Shown: positions 37,626 through 46,574, counted from the first letter of the stretch. The stretch: 64,000 bases of DNA from Thalassospira mesophila (GCF_002115755.1 NZ_JFKA01000001.1:62001-126000); one strand, 5' to 3'. The notes: a model not told the origin generated them from the letters alone. A program made the numbers and translations.

Positions 37626-39005
37626 TTATTCTTCGCGAAAGGCGCGGGCGAACTGGTCTAGCAACGGTTTGGCAAAATAGCTCAGCGCTGTGCGTTCGCC
37701 CGTGGCAATAAAGGTTTCCACCGGCATGCCGGGAATTAACGGGTGATCGCCCAGACGTGAAAGCTCGCCTTGCGTAATATGCATCCGCACCGGATAAAAA
37801 CTTTCCCCCGTCACCTCGTCGCGCGACAAATCAGCCGCGACAAAATCTACCGTTCCCGCCAGTTCCGGGGTGGTGCGGCGGTTAAAGGCGGTAAAGCGCA
37901 ACATCGCCTTTTGCCCGGGGTGGATCTGATCCACATCCTGCGGGCGGGTGCGCGCTTCAATCACCAGCGCATCCTGATCGGGCACAATCCCCATAATCTT
38001 TTCGCCCGCGCCAATCACACCACCTTCGCTATGCACCTGCATCTGATAAATGGTGCCATCATAGGGCGCACGAATATCGGTACGGCGCAACTGATCGACC
38101 AGCGCAATCTGTTTTTGTTTCAACTCGGCCAACTGGCTGTCGGTATCGGCAAGGTCGGTCAGCACGTCGGTCTGGCGGTCGCGTTCGAGCTGCAATATCG
38201 CCATTTGCGTTTCGGCAATTTGCATTTGCGCCGCGGCAATTTCGGCACTGAGTTCGCCGCGCTGGCCTTCAAGGCTGGCTTTTTCACGGCGCAATGCCGC
38301 CACACGGGTAATCGGCACCAGTTGCTTGGCAAACAGCATTTCCAGCCCGGTAAGCTCGTCTATAATATGGCGATGCTGTTCAACATTGGCGGTTTTTTGC
38401 GCTTCCAAACCGCCAATACGTTCATGCAACTGGCTGCGCTTTTGCTCCAGCTGCTGTTTTTCGCCCATCAGGCTGGTCTGGCGGGCGTTAAACAAACGGA
38501 TTTGCGCATGAACCAGGGCGGCAATATCGGGTTGATCGGCCCGTGTCGCCAAAATTTGCGGCACAACGGGTGCAATCGCATCATCGCGTTCGGCAACCAG
38601 GCGCATTTCGGTCGCACTTAACGCGTCAATCTGGCTTTCAACAATGCCAAGGCTGGCACGCGCCTGTGTTGCATCAAGGCGCACCAGCATATCGCCCGCA
38701 TGAACGCGGTCACCATCACGGACAAAAATTTTACCGACAATGCCGCCATCGGGATGCTGCACCACCTTGGCATTGCTTTCGACCACCATCTTGCCACTGG
38801 CTACCACCGCGCCCGACAAACTGGCAAAGCTCAGCCAGCCCGCCATACCGCCAAACAACACCAGAACCGTGACTGCGCCAAACACGATATGACGACGCAA
38901 GGAATTCAGCGCCAGGCTGCTACTATTATTAGTGTCGGCATCCCGGTCGGGGGCTGGCAAAACAGAATTTGCTGCCACCGCAATAGTTTGCAACGGGTTA
39001 ATCAT
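37626..39005 (-). CDS. hasE: Type I secretion membrane fusion protein (HlyD/HasE-like)
   Basis: A 459-aa periplasmic adaptor of the HlyD/PrtE family. One N-terminal transmembrane segment (HIVFGAVTVLVLFGGMAGWLSFA) is followed by a lipoyl-like half (GKMVVESNAKVVQHPDGGIVGKIFVRDGDRV), a long alpha-helical hairpin (about residues 100-280) and the other lipoyl/beta-barrel half ending in a C-terminal domain. It links the inner-membrane ABC transporter with an outer-membrane TolC-like channel that is not in the window. It overlaps the stop of hasD by 4 bp (ATGA). Assignment to the hemophore exporter is by position. Confidence 0.88.
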   Translation of the reverse strand: MINPLQTIAVAANSVLPAPDRDADTNNSSSLALNSLRRHIVFGAVTVLVLFGGMAGWLSFASLSGAVVASGKMVVESNAKVVQHPDGGIVGKIFVRDGDRVHAGDMLVRLDATQARASLGIVESQIDALSATEMRLVAERDDAIAPVVPQILATRADQPDIAALVHAQIRLFNARQTSLMGEKQQLEQKRSQLHERIGGLEAQKTANVEQHRHIIDELTGLEMLFAKQLVPITRVAALRREKASLEGQRGELSAEIAAAQMQIAETQMAILQLERDRQTDVLTDLADTDSQLAELKQKQIALVDQLRRTDIRAPYDGTIYQMQVHSEGGVIGAGEKIMGIVPDQDALVIEARTRPQDVDQIHPGQKAMLRFTAFNRRTTPELAGTVDFVAADLSRDEVTGESFYPVRMHITQGELSRLGDHPLIPGMPVETFIATGERTALSYFAKPLLDQFARAFREE

Positions 39006-40819
39006 GCGCTTTCTCCGACCTGGCGCAGGGTTTTGCGCAAAATATCGTCCCGCGATCCCAGCGCAACCTGCTGCCCACCCTGAATAACCATCGCCCGGTT
39101 CACACAGGCAAGGATATTGGGCCGATGGGCGATCATAACCACAATCGCCCCGCGTTCACGCAGGCCGACAACGGCCTTTAACAACGCCTGCTCGCCATCA
39201 ACATCAAGGCTGGCATTGGGCTCATCAAGAACCACCAAAAACGGATCATTAAACAGCGCCCGGGCCAAACCAATGCGCTGGCGCTGCCCGCCCGATAGCA
39301 CCACCCCGCCGGGGCCAATTTGCGTATCATACCCGCCGGGCAGGGACTGGATCAGGTCGTGGACTCCGGCCTGCTTTGCCGCTGCAATCACTTTTTGCGC
39401 ATCAGGCCTGGCATGAAGGCGGGCAATATTGCGCGCGACCGTATCATCAAAAAGTTCCACATCTTGCGGCAAATACCCCACATGCTGCCCCAGATCATCG
39501 CGCGACCAATGCGAAAGCTCGGCTCCGTCAAGGCGAATGCTGCCTTGCGCACAATGCCCAATACCAACCAGGGCACGGGCGAATGTCGATTTTCCCGACC
39601 CGCTGGGGCCAATCACCCCCAGGCCATCGCCCGCACGCAATTCAAGCTGGGCAATTTTTAACAAGGTGCGTCCCGATGCCGGTCTGCTCGCTGGCCGGTT
39701 GGGATGGCCCGCTGCCCGATGGGGCATGGTTTGCACCACCAGCGACTGCACCGTCAGGTTCTGGTGCGGGGCCGGCAGCACCAGCCGGGGCGAGGATGCA
39801 GATGATGCCCGCGACGAGGACGTGCCCGCACCATCTGCATCCAGCAACCGGCGCAAACGGGCATAGGCTTGGCGGGCGGCCACAAAACCGCGCCAGTTGC
39901 CAATCGCCTGTTCCACCGGCGACAGGGCGCGGGCGGTTAATATCGATGCCGCCACCATTGCTCCGGGCGAAACTTCCTGCAAAATCGCCAGATAGGCACC
40001 AAGGGCCAATACGCCAGACTGCATCGCCAGACGGATGACCTTGATATAGGCCGAAAAAGTCGATGTAACGTCGCCCGCCGTGGTGTTGGTTTGCAAATAA
40101 CGATCATTGATCATGGCCCAGCGCCCGGCAAAGGCCGGGACCATGCCCATGGCGCGCAAAACCTCGGCATTGCGCCGCCCGGCATCAAGCAAGGCTGTGC
40201 GCCGCACCGCCTGCCCGTTCATGCGCGATACATGGCGGCGCGACAGCATTTCGCTGATCAATGTCAGAATCACCAAAACCAGCCCACCGGTGAATGCCAG
40301 CATCCCCAGCCACGGATGGAGCAAAAACACGATGCCCAAAAACAACGGCATCCACGGCAAATCACATATTGCTACCGGCCCGGCACTGCCCAGAAACTGG
40401 CGGATCTGGTCGAGATCATTGATAGGGCGGGCATCGGACCCGGGTTGATCAAGCGGCAGCGACACCGCACTGCGCAGCACCACCGGCCCGGTTTGTTCAT
40501 CCACCCGCCAGCCCATGCGCACCAGCATCCGGGCGCGCAGGGCATCGACCGTACCCAAAAACAGATAAAGCCCCAGCACCAGCCCGGTAAGTGCCAGCAA
40601 TGTCGGCACACTGCGGCTGGCCAAAACCCGGTCATAAACCTGAAGCATAAAAAGCGGCCCGGTCAGCATCAGGATGTTGGACACACCACTTAAGGCGGCA
40701 ACAATGCCAAACACCTTGCGCAACGATGCCATAACACCGCGAAGCGAGGTGGGGGACGCTGAGGACGGGGAGGGCGATGAATTGGATGAATACGCAGAAG
40801 CACTGGCACGCCACAGCAT
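39002..40819 (-). CDS. hasD: Type I secretion ABC transporter (PrtD/HasD-like)
   Basis: A 605-aa ABC transporter with an N-terminal type I export membrane domain and a C-terminal ATPase domain. The Walker A sequence GPSGSGKST (about residues 405-413), the ABC signature LSGGQRQRIGLARAL and the Walker B LVVLDEPNASLD are present. There is no N-terminal C39 peptidase domain, so it exports uncleaved C-terminal-signal substrates such as hemophores and RTX proteins. The first 30 residues are Ser/Pro rich, and a low-complexity linker (about residues 330-380) precedes the ATPase domain. hasA lies upstream, separated by 132 bp with two hairpins. Confidence 0.88.
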   Translation of the reverse strand: MLWRASASAYSSNSSPSPSSASPTSLRGVMASLRKVFGIVAALSGVSNILMLTGPLFMLQVYDRVLASRSVPTLLALTGLVLGLYLFLGTVDALRARMLVRMGWRVDEQTGPVVLRSAVSLPLDQPGSDARPINDLDQIRQFLGSAGPVAICDLPWMPLFLGIVFLLHPWLGMLAFTGGLVLVILTLISEMLSRRHVSRMNGQAVRRTALLDAGRRNAEVLRAMGMVPAFAGRWAMINDRYLQTNTTAGDVTSTFSAYIKVIRLAMQSGVLALGAYLAILQEVSPGAMVAASILTARALSPVEQAIGNWRGFVAARQAYARLRRLLDADGAGTSSSRASSASSPRLVLPAPHQNLTVQSLVVQTMPHRAAGHPNRPASRPASGRTLLKIAQLELRAGDGLGVIGPSGSGKSTFARALVGIGHCAQGSIRLDGAELSHWSRDDLGQHVGYLPQDVELFDDTVARNIARLHARPDAQKVIAAAKQAGVHDLIQSLPGGYDTQIGPGGVVLSGGQRQRIGLARALFNDPFLVVLDEPNASLDVDGEQALLKAVVGLRERGAIVVMIAHRPNILACVNRAMVIQGGQQVALGSRDDILRKTLRQVGESA

Positions 40820-40858
40820 GACTATTGGTTATCCGCTGGTTTATCGCTAGAATAAGGT

Positions 40859-40892
40859 GGGTGCCGCATTGTGTGAGAATGCTGCGGCACCC
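40859..40892 (-). promoter_or_regulatory. Hairpin in the hasA-hasD intergenic region (proximal to hasD)
   Basis: GGGTGCCGCA (40859-40868) pairs perfectly with TGCGGCACCC (40883-40892) around a 14-base loop. It has no long T tract on the minus strand. It may slow RNA decay or partially attenuate transcription between substrate and exporter genes. Confidence 0.65.
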
Positions 40893-40907
40893 GGAATAAG
40901 ACCATGC

Positions 40908-40940
40908 GCCCGTTCCGCGATTAGCCCTCTTGGAACGGGC
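40908..40940 (-). promoter_or_regulatory. Hairpin directly after the hasA stop
   Basis: GCCCGTTCC (40908-40916) pairs perfectly with GGAACGGGC (40932-40940) around a 15-base loop, about 11 bp after the hasA stop. It is the first of two tandem hairpins in the 132-bp hasA-hasD gap. Confidence 0.65.
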
Positions 40941-40951
40941 CGTCTTTTGCC

Positions 40952-41686
40952 TTAGACAAAATCGTTCTGGTCAATGTCGGCAAAATCAACGCCGGTCAGG
41001 GTCACGGTACCATTGGCATGCGTGATCAGGGCATTGCCTGCACCATCATCGGCGATGGTGACATCGTTATAATCAAGATCCAGCAAGTCGCTGCCATCCT
41101 GGAAATCACTGACAGTATCGTCACCAAAGCTGGCGCTGGCATCAAATTCAAACACGTCCGCACCGCCATTGCCGGTCAAAACGTCGTCGCCAGCCCAGCC
41201 CCCAATCACGTCCGCCCCGGCACTGCCGTTAATGGCAACGCCCTGAGCATCAAAAGTACTTTCCAGAGTTGACACATCACCCGTGCGCAATTCAGCAAGG
41301 ACAGAGTTGGTGTCGGCATCGCCAAGATTCAGGCCGGAAATATCAACCGACGAATCGGTGAATTCAGCAAGCCCTGAACCAGAGTCGAAACCCAGCGTGC
41401 TACCAAAGGAAACATCATCAAGATTGCCACCAACGGTATGGTCGGACATATCATATTCGAACATGCCGGTTCCGGTTGTTGCCAGAAATGCACCGGTATA
41501 GGAACTGCCGGTATCCTGATCTTCAAGCCAGAACTGATTTCCCATTTCTGTCGGTGACGTACCGCCCAGGAACGCCCCGTAATTACCACTTCCACTTGAG
41601 AAGTTGCTGTCAAAATCTTCAAGAAAACCATGAAGATCAACACCATTGCCGGAACTGTCTGCGGTTAAGTCAATCGTGATCGTCAT
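40952..41686 (-). CDS. hasA: HasA-like secreted hemophore with an RTX calcium-binding extension
   Basis: A 244-aa secreted heme-binding protein. The first 145 residues follow the HasA pattern: N-terminal TITIDLTADSSGNGVDLHG, Tyr78 and His83 in MFEYDMSDHTVGG, then NLDDVSFGSTLGF. His83 matches the position of Serratia HasA His83, and Tyr78 may be the axial ligand. A C-terminal part of about 100 residues contains RTX nonapeptide-like repeats (GSAGADVIG, GWAGDDVLT, GNGGADVFEF at 154-181) and ends in a QNDFV type I secretion signal. The ATG at 41686 is chosen over upstream starts. hasD and hasE follow, and a Fur-like box precedes it. Confidence 0.85.
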   Translation of the reverse strand: MTITIDLTADSSGNGVDLHGFLEDFDSNFSSGSGNYGAFLGGTSPTEMGNQFWLEDQDTGSSYTGAFLATTGTGMFEYDMSDHTVGGNLDDVSFGSTLGFDSGSGLAEFTDSSVDISGLNLGDADTNSVLAELRTGDVSTLESTFDAQGVAINGSAGADVIGGWAGDDVLTGNGGADVFEFDASASFGDDTVSDFQDGSDLLDLDYNDVTIADDGAGNALITHANGTVTLTGVDFADIDQNDFV

Positions 41687-41865
41687 TGTACAATTCTCCA
41701 TTTGCATTTTTGCCCCAACCAACGAGGCAATAATCGATAATGACTATTAATATCACTATGAGTCAAATAAAAAATTATATTAAAATCAGATACTTAACAA
41801 TCAATAGCATGCAGGGCCGGGATTTCTCCCAGCCTGATACAAGACCTGACAATGACGATTTTAAA
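41687..41865 (-). promoter_or_regulatory. hasR-hasA intergenic region with promoter of hasA
   Basis: The 179-bp gap is A+T rich. It contains the Fur-like box at 41736-41754, which is positioned 50 bp before the hasA ATG. No open reading frame is credible in it. Confidence 0.5.
41736..41754. promoter_or_regulatory. Fur box candidate upstream of hasA
   Basis: The sequence GATAATGACTATTAATATC matches 15 of 19 positions of the Fur consensus GATAATGATAATCATTATC. It lies 50 bp before the hasA start, where it would block the promoter under iron-replete conditions. Confidence 0.65.
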
Positions 41866-44583
41866 TTAGAAATTACCGCTTAAAGTCATGATCGCTGTCC
41901 GCCCCGGCGCCAAAGTAAGGCCCCCAAGCGCGTCGACATATGCTTCATCCGTCACGTTATTAACTGCAAATCTGAATTTGAGATTCCGATTAAGCTCGTA
42001 CGAACTGTACAGATCGTATGTGCGATAGCGGAGGATACTTTGTGCGTCATCACCCGAAGTTCCTGTAATATTGTCTTCCGGATATACAAATGTCGCCCGT
42101 ACGCCCAGTATCAGATCCTGATCAAACAGACGTACACCGCTATCGAGCGTATATTTTCGTTTGGGCAATGTATAAACGGTCATTAACCCGCCTGCCTTAC
42201 CCCAGCTAGCAGGTAACCCATTTCCATTAGTCGGAGAAGACGGCAAAGCGACCAAAGGATGAATAACAGGATCGTAATTTCCTTCGAGGTCAGTATCGGT
42301 GAATGACATTGCCCCGGAAATGTAGAATTTCTCGGCGTCATATCCCAATTCCAGTTCAGTGCCGGAAATGTAAACCGGATCCTCCAAATTCACATAAGAC
42401 TCCGCCTGTGCTGCAAGCGTCCAACCCAAAATCGGTGGGCCAAAAGATTGGGGTGTCGGCTGCGCAACAGCTGCCGAGACAATATAATTGTCAATTTTTG
42501 TCCGATAATGAGAGAGCTTTGCCCGGAATCCATCGTTCTTTGTCAACACATCATCAAATTTCAAATTGACGCCGAACTCGGTCGTGAACGATTCCTCAGG
42601 TTCAAGATCAGGATTTGCATAAAATGGAACGGGTACGCCAGCAACATGCCGCCCCTTGACCATGCCCTCCATAATTGTCGGAGGCCGAAAAGCCTGACGA
42701 TAGGCACCAAAAAACTGAATTCCATTGAGAGGTGACAGCCCCAGACTTACAGAAGGGGAAATCTTATGTCCGGAAAGGTCAATGTCGAGCGGCGTCCCCC
42801 CGTCTTCGCACTTATTGGCCGCGTTATATTGTTCGCACCAATAGGAATCGCCGTCGAGCTGGAAACGGTCATATCTTATCCCTCCTTTAAACTGGACCAA
42901 ATCACCCCAATCAAACGTTCCATCTAAAAAAGCCCCTTGAACGTCGCGTTGGCCACTTGGCGTCGACCCTTCAAGTTCAAACCCTTCCCCATTACCTCCA
43001 AGGCCCAGCGTTTCCGACCGGGTTTTGGTTTTGTCCTGGAAAGTTTCAACCCCGTAATCAAGGCTGAAGATACTGTCCTGTGTCATCAGTTCATCAAGAT
43101 AAAATGAACTTTTATTAGCCGCATCAAATCCATAGGTATCTATCTTGTATTTAGTATTAAACGCATCAGTCGTAACACTGCCACTAGACGAGTAACGTGC
43201 GGGCCGAAATTGTTTATTCTCGGTCTGCGTCCACCAAAGACCGGTTTTCAAATCAATCAGGTCTGTATCCGGGTTCCAGGAATGTTTTGCCGTTACCGTA
43301 TGAGAAGTCGCTTCATCAAAGTCGTTGTACTGGGCGTCTTCGCCAGTCGCTTTGCCAAACTTTGTCGTAAAGCCGACATAACCAAGATTTAATTCCTGAT
43401 CTTCTGACAGGGCGAGATTTGCTTTCAACAGGCCGGAGGATTGCCGTTGACCTGTATATTGCTGATTTTGGCCATTCGCTTCAACGAGGTCGTCCGAATT
43501 ATCGATATACAATCCCGGATTATTCTTTCCGCCCTTATATTCGCCAACCAGCTTTCGACTAAAGGCCGCTGCAACATCCAATTTCGGCGAGATCCTGGCA
43601 GCAATGGCTGCATCACCAGCAAAACTATATGCGTTGGTCCCACGCGACAAATTGACTTTCCCGCCGACATTTTCGTCTGCATCAAGGATATCGTCAGTAT
43701 TCAGGGTCCGCATGGTTACAATCCCCCCGGATGTTCCGGCTCCGCCAACGCCAGACATGTCGCTTTTTTCAACAGTAACATCCGCAAGTAATGCGGTATC
43801 AACATACATTCTGTTGACGACACCGTGACCTGACTGACTGAAGTTCTGGCGCGCGCCATCAATGTTCATATTAACCCGCCCCTGATCTTGCTGCCCGCGC
43901 ACGTTTACAGACAATCCCGGCTGCTGCCTATTACCCGCAACATCAACACCTGTTATCGAGTTAAAAATATCCGATGCATCCCGACCCGGCGTTTTGCGCA
44001 TATTTTCCTGGCTGATGACCGAGACCGAACCCGGCGTCTCATAAACCCAGTCGGGATTGCCCTCATATCCAATATTGTCGCTCGCTCGGGAAATGATCGT
44101 GATGGGGGCGGTTGTAACGTTACTTGAAGACGGATCGGTTCTTGCAGCAACAATGGAAACGGTTTTACCATCAAGGGGCTGCCAGCTCAGATCACTTCCG
44201 GCAAGCATCAGATCAAGCGCGCCAGTTGCCGTCATTTCACCTTTAACAGCAGCGATGACATGACTGGCAGGCAAAGTGCCATCCACCACCACATCAATCC
44301 CGGAAATCTGCGAATATTTGACCAGTGCTGATGCCAGCTTTTCTGCCGGAATATCAAAATAGTAAGTTCGGCCTAAATCTGCACTTTGTGCCAGTTCAAC
44401 CGCTGTGGCTGTCATGCCGTCACCGCGCGACCCCGCCAGCACAGGTGCTGGCACCATGGCCAGCAAACATCCCGATAAAGCCGTTGCCACAATCGCGGTT
44501 GAAGAAAACTGTTTTTTCCGGCGCACGCTCTTTACCCCGGGTAAAGACAGCACGGCTCCGGCCCCCACAAAATCCATTCTCAT
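41866..44583 (-). CDS. hasR: TonB-dependent heme/hemophore receptor (HasR-like)
   Basis: A 905-aa outer-membrane TonB-dependent transporter. An N-terminal leader (residues 1-51, ending PAPVLAGS) is followed by an STN signalling domain (YYFDIPAEKLASALVKYSQISGIDVVVDGTLPASHVIAAV). Then comes a plug with TPGSVSVISQENMRKTPGRDASDIFNSITGVDV and the barrel. FRPPTIMEGMVKGRHVAGVPVPFYANPDLEPE carries FRAP- and NPNL-like motifs and an intervening His, which binds heme in known receptors. The end, GGLTLAPGRTAIMTLSGNF, is a normal barrel C-terminus. The STN domain implies signalling to the upstream FecR/FecI pair. Confidence 0.88.
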   Translation of the reverse strand: MRMDFVGAGAVLSLPGVKSVRRKKQFSSTAIVATALSGCLLAMVPAPVLAGSRGDGMTATAVELAQSADLGRTYYFDIPAEKLASALVKYSQISGIDVVVDGTLPASHVIAAVKGEMTATGALDLMLAGSDLSWQPLDGKTVSIVAARTDPSSSNVTTAPITIISRASDNIGYEGNPDWVYETPGSVSVISQENMRKTPGRDASDIFNSITGVDVAGNRQQPGLSVNVRGQQDQGRVNMNIDGARQNFSQSGHGVVNRMYVDTALLADVTVEKSDMSGVGGAGTSGGIVTMRTLNTDDILDADENVGGKVNLSRGTNAYSFAGDAAIAARISPKLDVAAAFSRKLVGEYKGGKNNPGLYIDNSDDLVEANGQNQQYTGQRQSSGLLKANLALSEDQELNLGYVGFTTKFGKATGEDAQYNDFDEATSHTVTAKHSWNPDTDLIDLKTGLWWTQTENKQFRPARYSSSGSVTTDAFNTKYKIDTYGFDAANKSSFYLDELMTQDSIFSLDYGVETFQDKTKTRSETLGLGGNGEGFELEGSTPSGQRDVQGAFLDGTFDWGDLVQFKGGIRYDRFQLDGDSYWCEQYNAANKCEDGGTPLDIDLSGHKISPSVSLGLSPLNGIQFFGAYRQAFRPPTIMEGMVKGRHVAGVPVPFYANPDLEPEESFTTEFGVNLKFDDVLTKNDGFRAKLSHYRTKIDNYIVSAAVAQPTPQSFGPPILGWTLAAQAESYVNLEDPVYISGTELELGYDAEKFYISGAMSFTDTDLEGNYDPVIHPLVALPSSPTNGNGLPASWGKAGGLMTVYTLPKRKYTLDSGVRLFDQDLILGVRATFVYPEDNITGTSGDDAQSILRYRTYDLYSSYELNRNLKFRFAVNNVTDEAYVDALGGLTLAPGRTAIMTLSGNF

Positions 44584-44683
44584 TGTCTCCCAAGCACATC
44601 ATGCAAATGCATCGCATTATCGCGATCTACTCAGTAAGACGGGTCAGTACGAGGAATATCCGACGGGATTATCATTTTTTGCG

Positions 44684-44702
44684 AATAATTTTTATTATCA
44701 TC
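44684..44702. promoter_or_regulatory. Weak Fur-like site upstream of hasR
   Basis: AATAATTTTTATTATCATC matches 13 of 19 positions of the Fur consensus and lies in the 165-bp gap between the FecR gene and hasR. The neighbouring sequence is A+T rich, so a chance match is possible. A sigma-factor-dependent hasR promoter should also lie here. Confidence 0.35.
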
Positions 44703-44748
44703 AAAAATATCGGGCCAGAACCTTCATTCGCACGGCTTTGCCGATCCA

Positions 44749-45705
44749 TCAGGCGTCACGCAAAATGGTCAGATAATCGCCAATCTGATCGACCTCGATC
44801 GACAACACTTTACCCACCAGCGGTAAAACATCGGATGTACGATTTAGGTTAACCACCAGCGTCACGGGCCGCTGTTTTAGGGCATCACCCAAAACAATAA
44901 TCCGTCCCGGATGCCAGCGTTGCAGCACATTTGCGACTTTTTCCAGCGGGTCGCCGACAAAAACCAGCCGACCTTTTCGCCAAGCCAGCCGCATTGCCAG
45001 ATCGACCTCGTAAGGTGTGCCCAACACGCCATTGTCACAGGAAATGCCATTACCGCCGGTAACATTGCGGGTGCTTTGGTCCGTTTCAACATCAACGGAA
45101 CCGGTTTGCGTAATGATTTCGCTTTGCCCGTCATAACAGGTGACATCAAACTGTGCCGCGGCAACCGGGCGCACAATGCCACTGGCTGTGCTGACGAAAA
45201 AATCACGCCTGCGCCCATCATGCGCAAAAAACACTTCGCCTTCATGCAATGCGACCCCGCTCGCCCCCCTGTCATCCGTCACAAGGGACAATGACGACTG
45301 GCTTGCCAGTTCGGCCTGCACGCCGTCCATTACTGTAATTTTGCGCCGCGTACCTTTGACAGTGCGAAAATCGGCAAAGGGATGATGGGGCAAAACATCG
45401 CCATACCAGCCCGCAGCCCCGACAAGCACAGCCGCCAACCCGGCACCGAGAAAAGCCCGTCGCCCTGTCTTGTTATGTGCGCCCAAATTCTGATGGGCCA
45501 AATTCAGGCTGGAAGTCCCGGTCCACAGATGCTCTATCTCCAGAAAGGCGCGATGATGTGCCGGGTCAGACGCGATCCAGCAGGCGAAATTCTCGCGGTC
45601 ATGTTCGGACTCGGTCCCATCAAGCAACAGCGCGAACCAGTAAATCGCCTGTTCCAATGCACTGCTTCCATGTTGATTTTTCGCGATGACGTCGCTTGAA
45701 TCCAT
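44749..45705 (-). CDS. FecR-family anti-sigma/signal transducer (HasS-like)
   Basis: A 318-aa FecR-type protein. An N-terminal cytoplasmic DUF4880-like part (EQAIYWFALLLDGTESEHDRENFACWIASDPAHHRAFLEIEHLW) precedes a transmembrane segment (RRAFLGAGLAAVLVGAAGWYG) that begins with twin arginines. The periplasmic FecR domain follows (GTRRKITVMDGVQAELASQSSLSL) and the C-terminus ends in an STN-like fold. It would transmit receptor occupancy to the sigma factor. The start is ATG at 45705; a GTG 21 codons upstream lacks a ribosome site. It lies between the sigma gene (113-bp gap) and hasR. Confidence 0.85.
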   Translation of the reverse strand: MDSSDVIAKNQHGSSALEQAIYWFALLLDGTESEHDRENFACWIASDPAHHRAFLEIEHLWTGTSSLNLAHQNLGAHNKTGRRAFLGAGLAAVLVGAAGWYGDVLPHHPFADFRTVKGTRRKITVMDGVQAELASQSSLSLVTDDRGASGVALHEGEVFFAHDGRRRDFFVSTASGIVRPVAAAQFDVTCYDGQSEIITQTGSVDVETDQSTRNVTGGNGISCDNGVLGTPYEVDLAMRLAWRKGRLVFVGDPLEKVANVLQRWHPGRIIVLGDALKQRPVTLVVNLNRTSDVLPLVGKVLSIEVDQIGDYLTILRDA

Positions 45706-45818
45706 GATCTGGCTGTTCCGCTTTGCAAAATAAAAGCCGCCGCAATATGCGCATGCGCGCAAATACACCGGGTCACTTTTATATGACGAACCGGCATGTC
45801 TGATATCTGATCAAAAAA

Positions 45819-46328
45819 TCAGTTTTTTTCGCCCATGTCGGTTGCTTCCTTAACCAGGGTTAAGGCACGCACCATGCGGCTAAAGGCGGTTTGCGGCGGA
45901 ATCCCCAGTTTTTCGCCAATCTCGACATAAGTTTGCCCCTCCAGCCGGGCGAGGATGAAAACATCACGCAAGGGGGCGGGCAAGGCGTTCAGGGCATTTT
46001 GCAATTGGCGCAATTCCTGGCGCGACCACACAATCTGGTCGGGCAGGGGGGCATCACTGGCCACAAATTCCAGGCTTTTTTCCGAATCCGGGACAAACCT
46101 TAAAATCCGTTCGCGACGGAAATGGTCAATTACCAGATTTTGCGCCGTGCGATACAAATAAGCCTGCGCATATTTGACATCGGGCAATGAAGGCGTGGTG
46201 ACAACACGCAGGAACGTATCCTGGACAATGTCATCTGCTGTGTACCAGGCCAGCTTGCGTTTCTGCACAAAATGCCGCAAGCGCACCTGATATTGCCGGA
46301 ACAGTTGATTGATATCCCAATGGGTCAC
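45819..46328 (-). CDS. ECF sigma factor of the FecI/HasI type
   Basis: A 169-aa ECF sigma factor. Region 2 is visible as FRQYQVRLRHFVQKRKLAWYTADDIVQDTFLRVV, the AYLYRTAQNLVIDHFRRERI segment (region 2.4) follows, and region 4 is LPAPLRDVFILARLEGQTYVEIGEKLGIPPQTAFSRMVRALTLV. FecI-type sigma factors recruit RNA polymerase to receptor-gene promoters when the FecR/receptor signal arrives. The order sigma-FecR-receptor is exactly that of such cell-surface signalling systems. A Fur-like site is 96 bp upstream. Confidence 0.88.
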   Translation of the reverse strand: MTHWDINQLFRQYQVRLRHFVQKRKLAWYTADDIVQDTFLRVVTTPSLPDVKYAQAYLYRTAQNLVIDHFRRERILRFVPDSEKSLEFVASDAPLPDQIVWSRQELRQLQNALNALPAPLRDVFILARLEGQTYVEIGEKLGIPPQTAFSRMVRALTLVKEATDMGEKN

Positions 46329-46424
46329 GAGCCTGACCTTTGAAACGAACCCGCGTTCAGGCGTTCCGGCTTTATAATCCGGAACAACGCGGTAATGTCA
46401 TATCAGCGATCCAAAACAGATATC

Positions 46425-46443
46425 GCATATGAAACTCATTCTC
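46425..46443. promoter_or_regulatory. Fur box candidate upstream of the ECF sigma gene
   Basis: On the minus strand GAGAATGAGTTTCATATGC matches 12 of 19 Fur consensus positions, with the GA-x-AATGA core intact. It is 96 bp upstream of the sigma gene, a position that would give Fur control over the whole signalling circuit. Confidence 0.5.
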
Positions 46444-46574
46444 AATAAAAACTTGGCCCTACCGGCACGGTAATGTTGTTTTCCCACAAAAGACCGCGCT
46501 GGTTTCGCAGGGCTCACAATGCCCGGCGATGGTCAGGCACCAAAACCGGACGTATCCCACATTCTCAAAACCAA

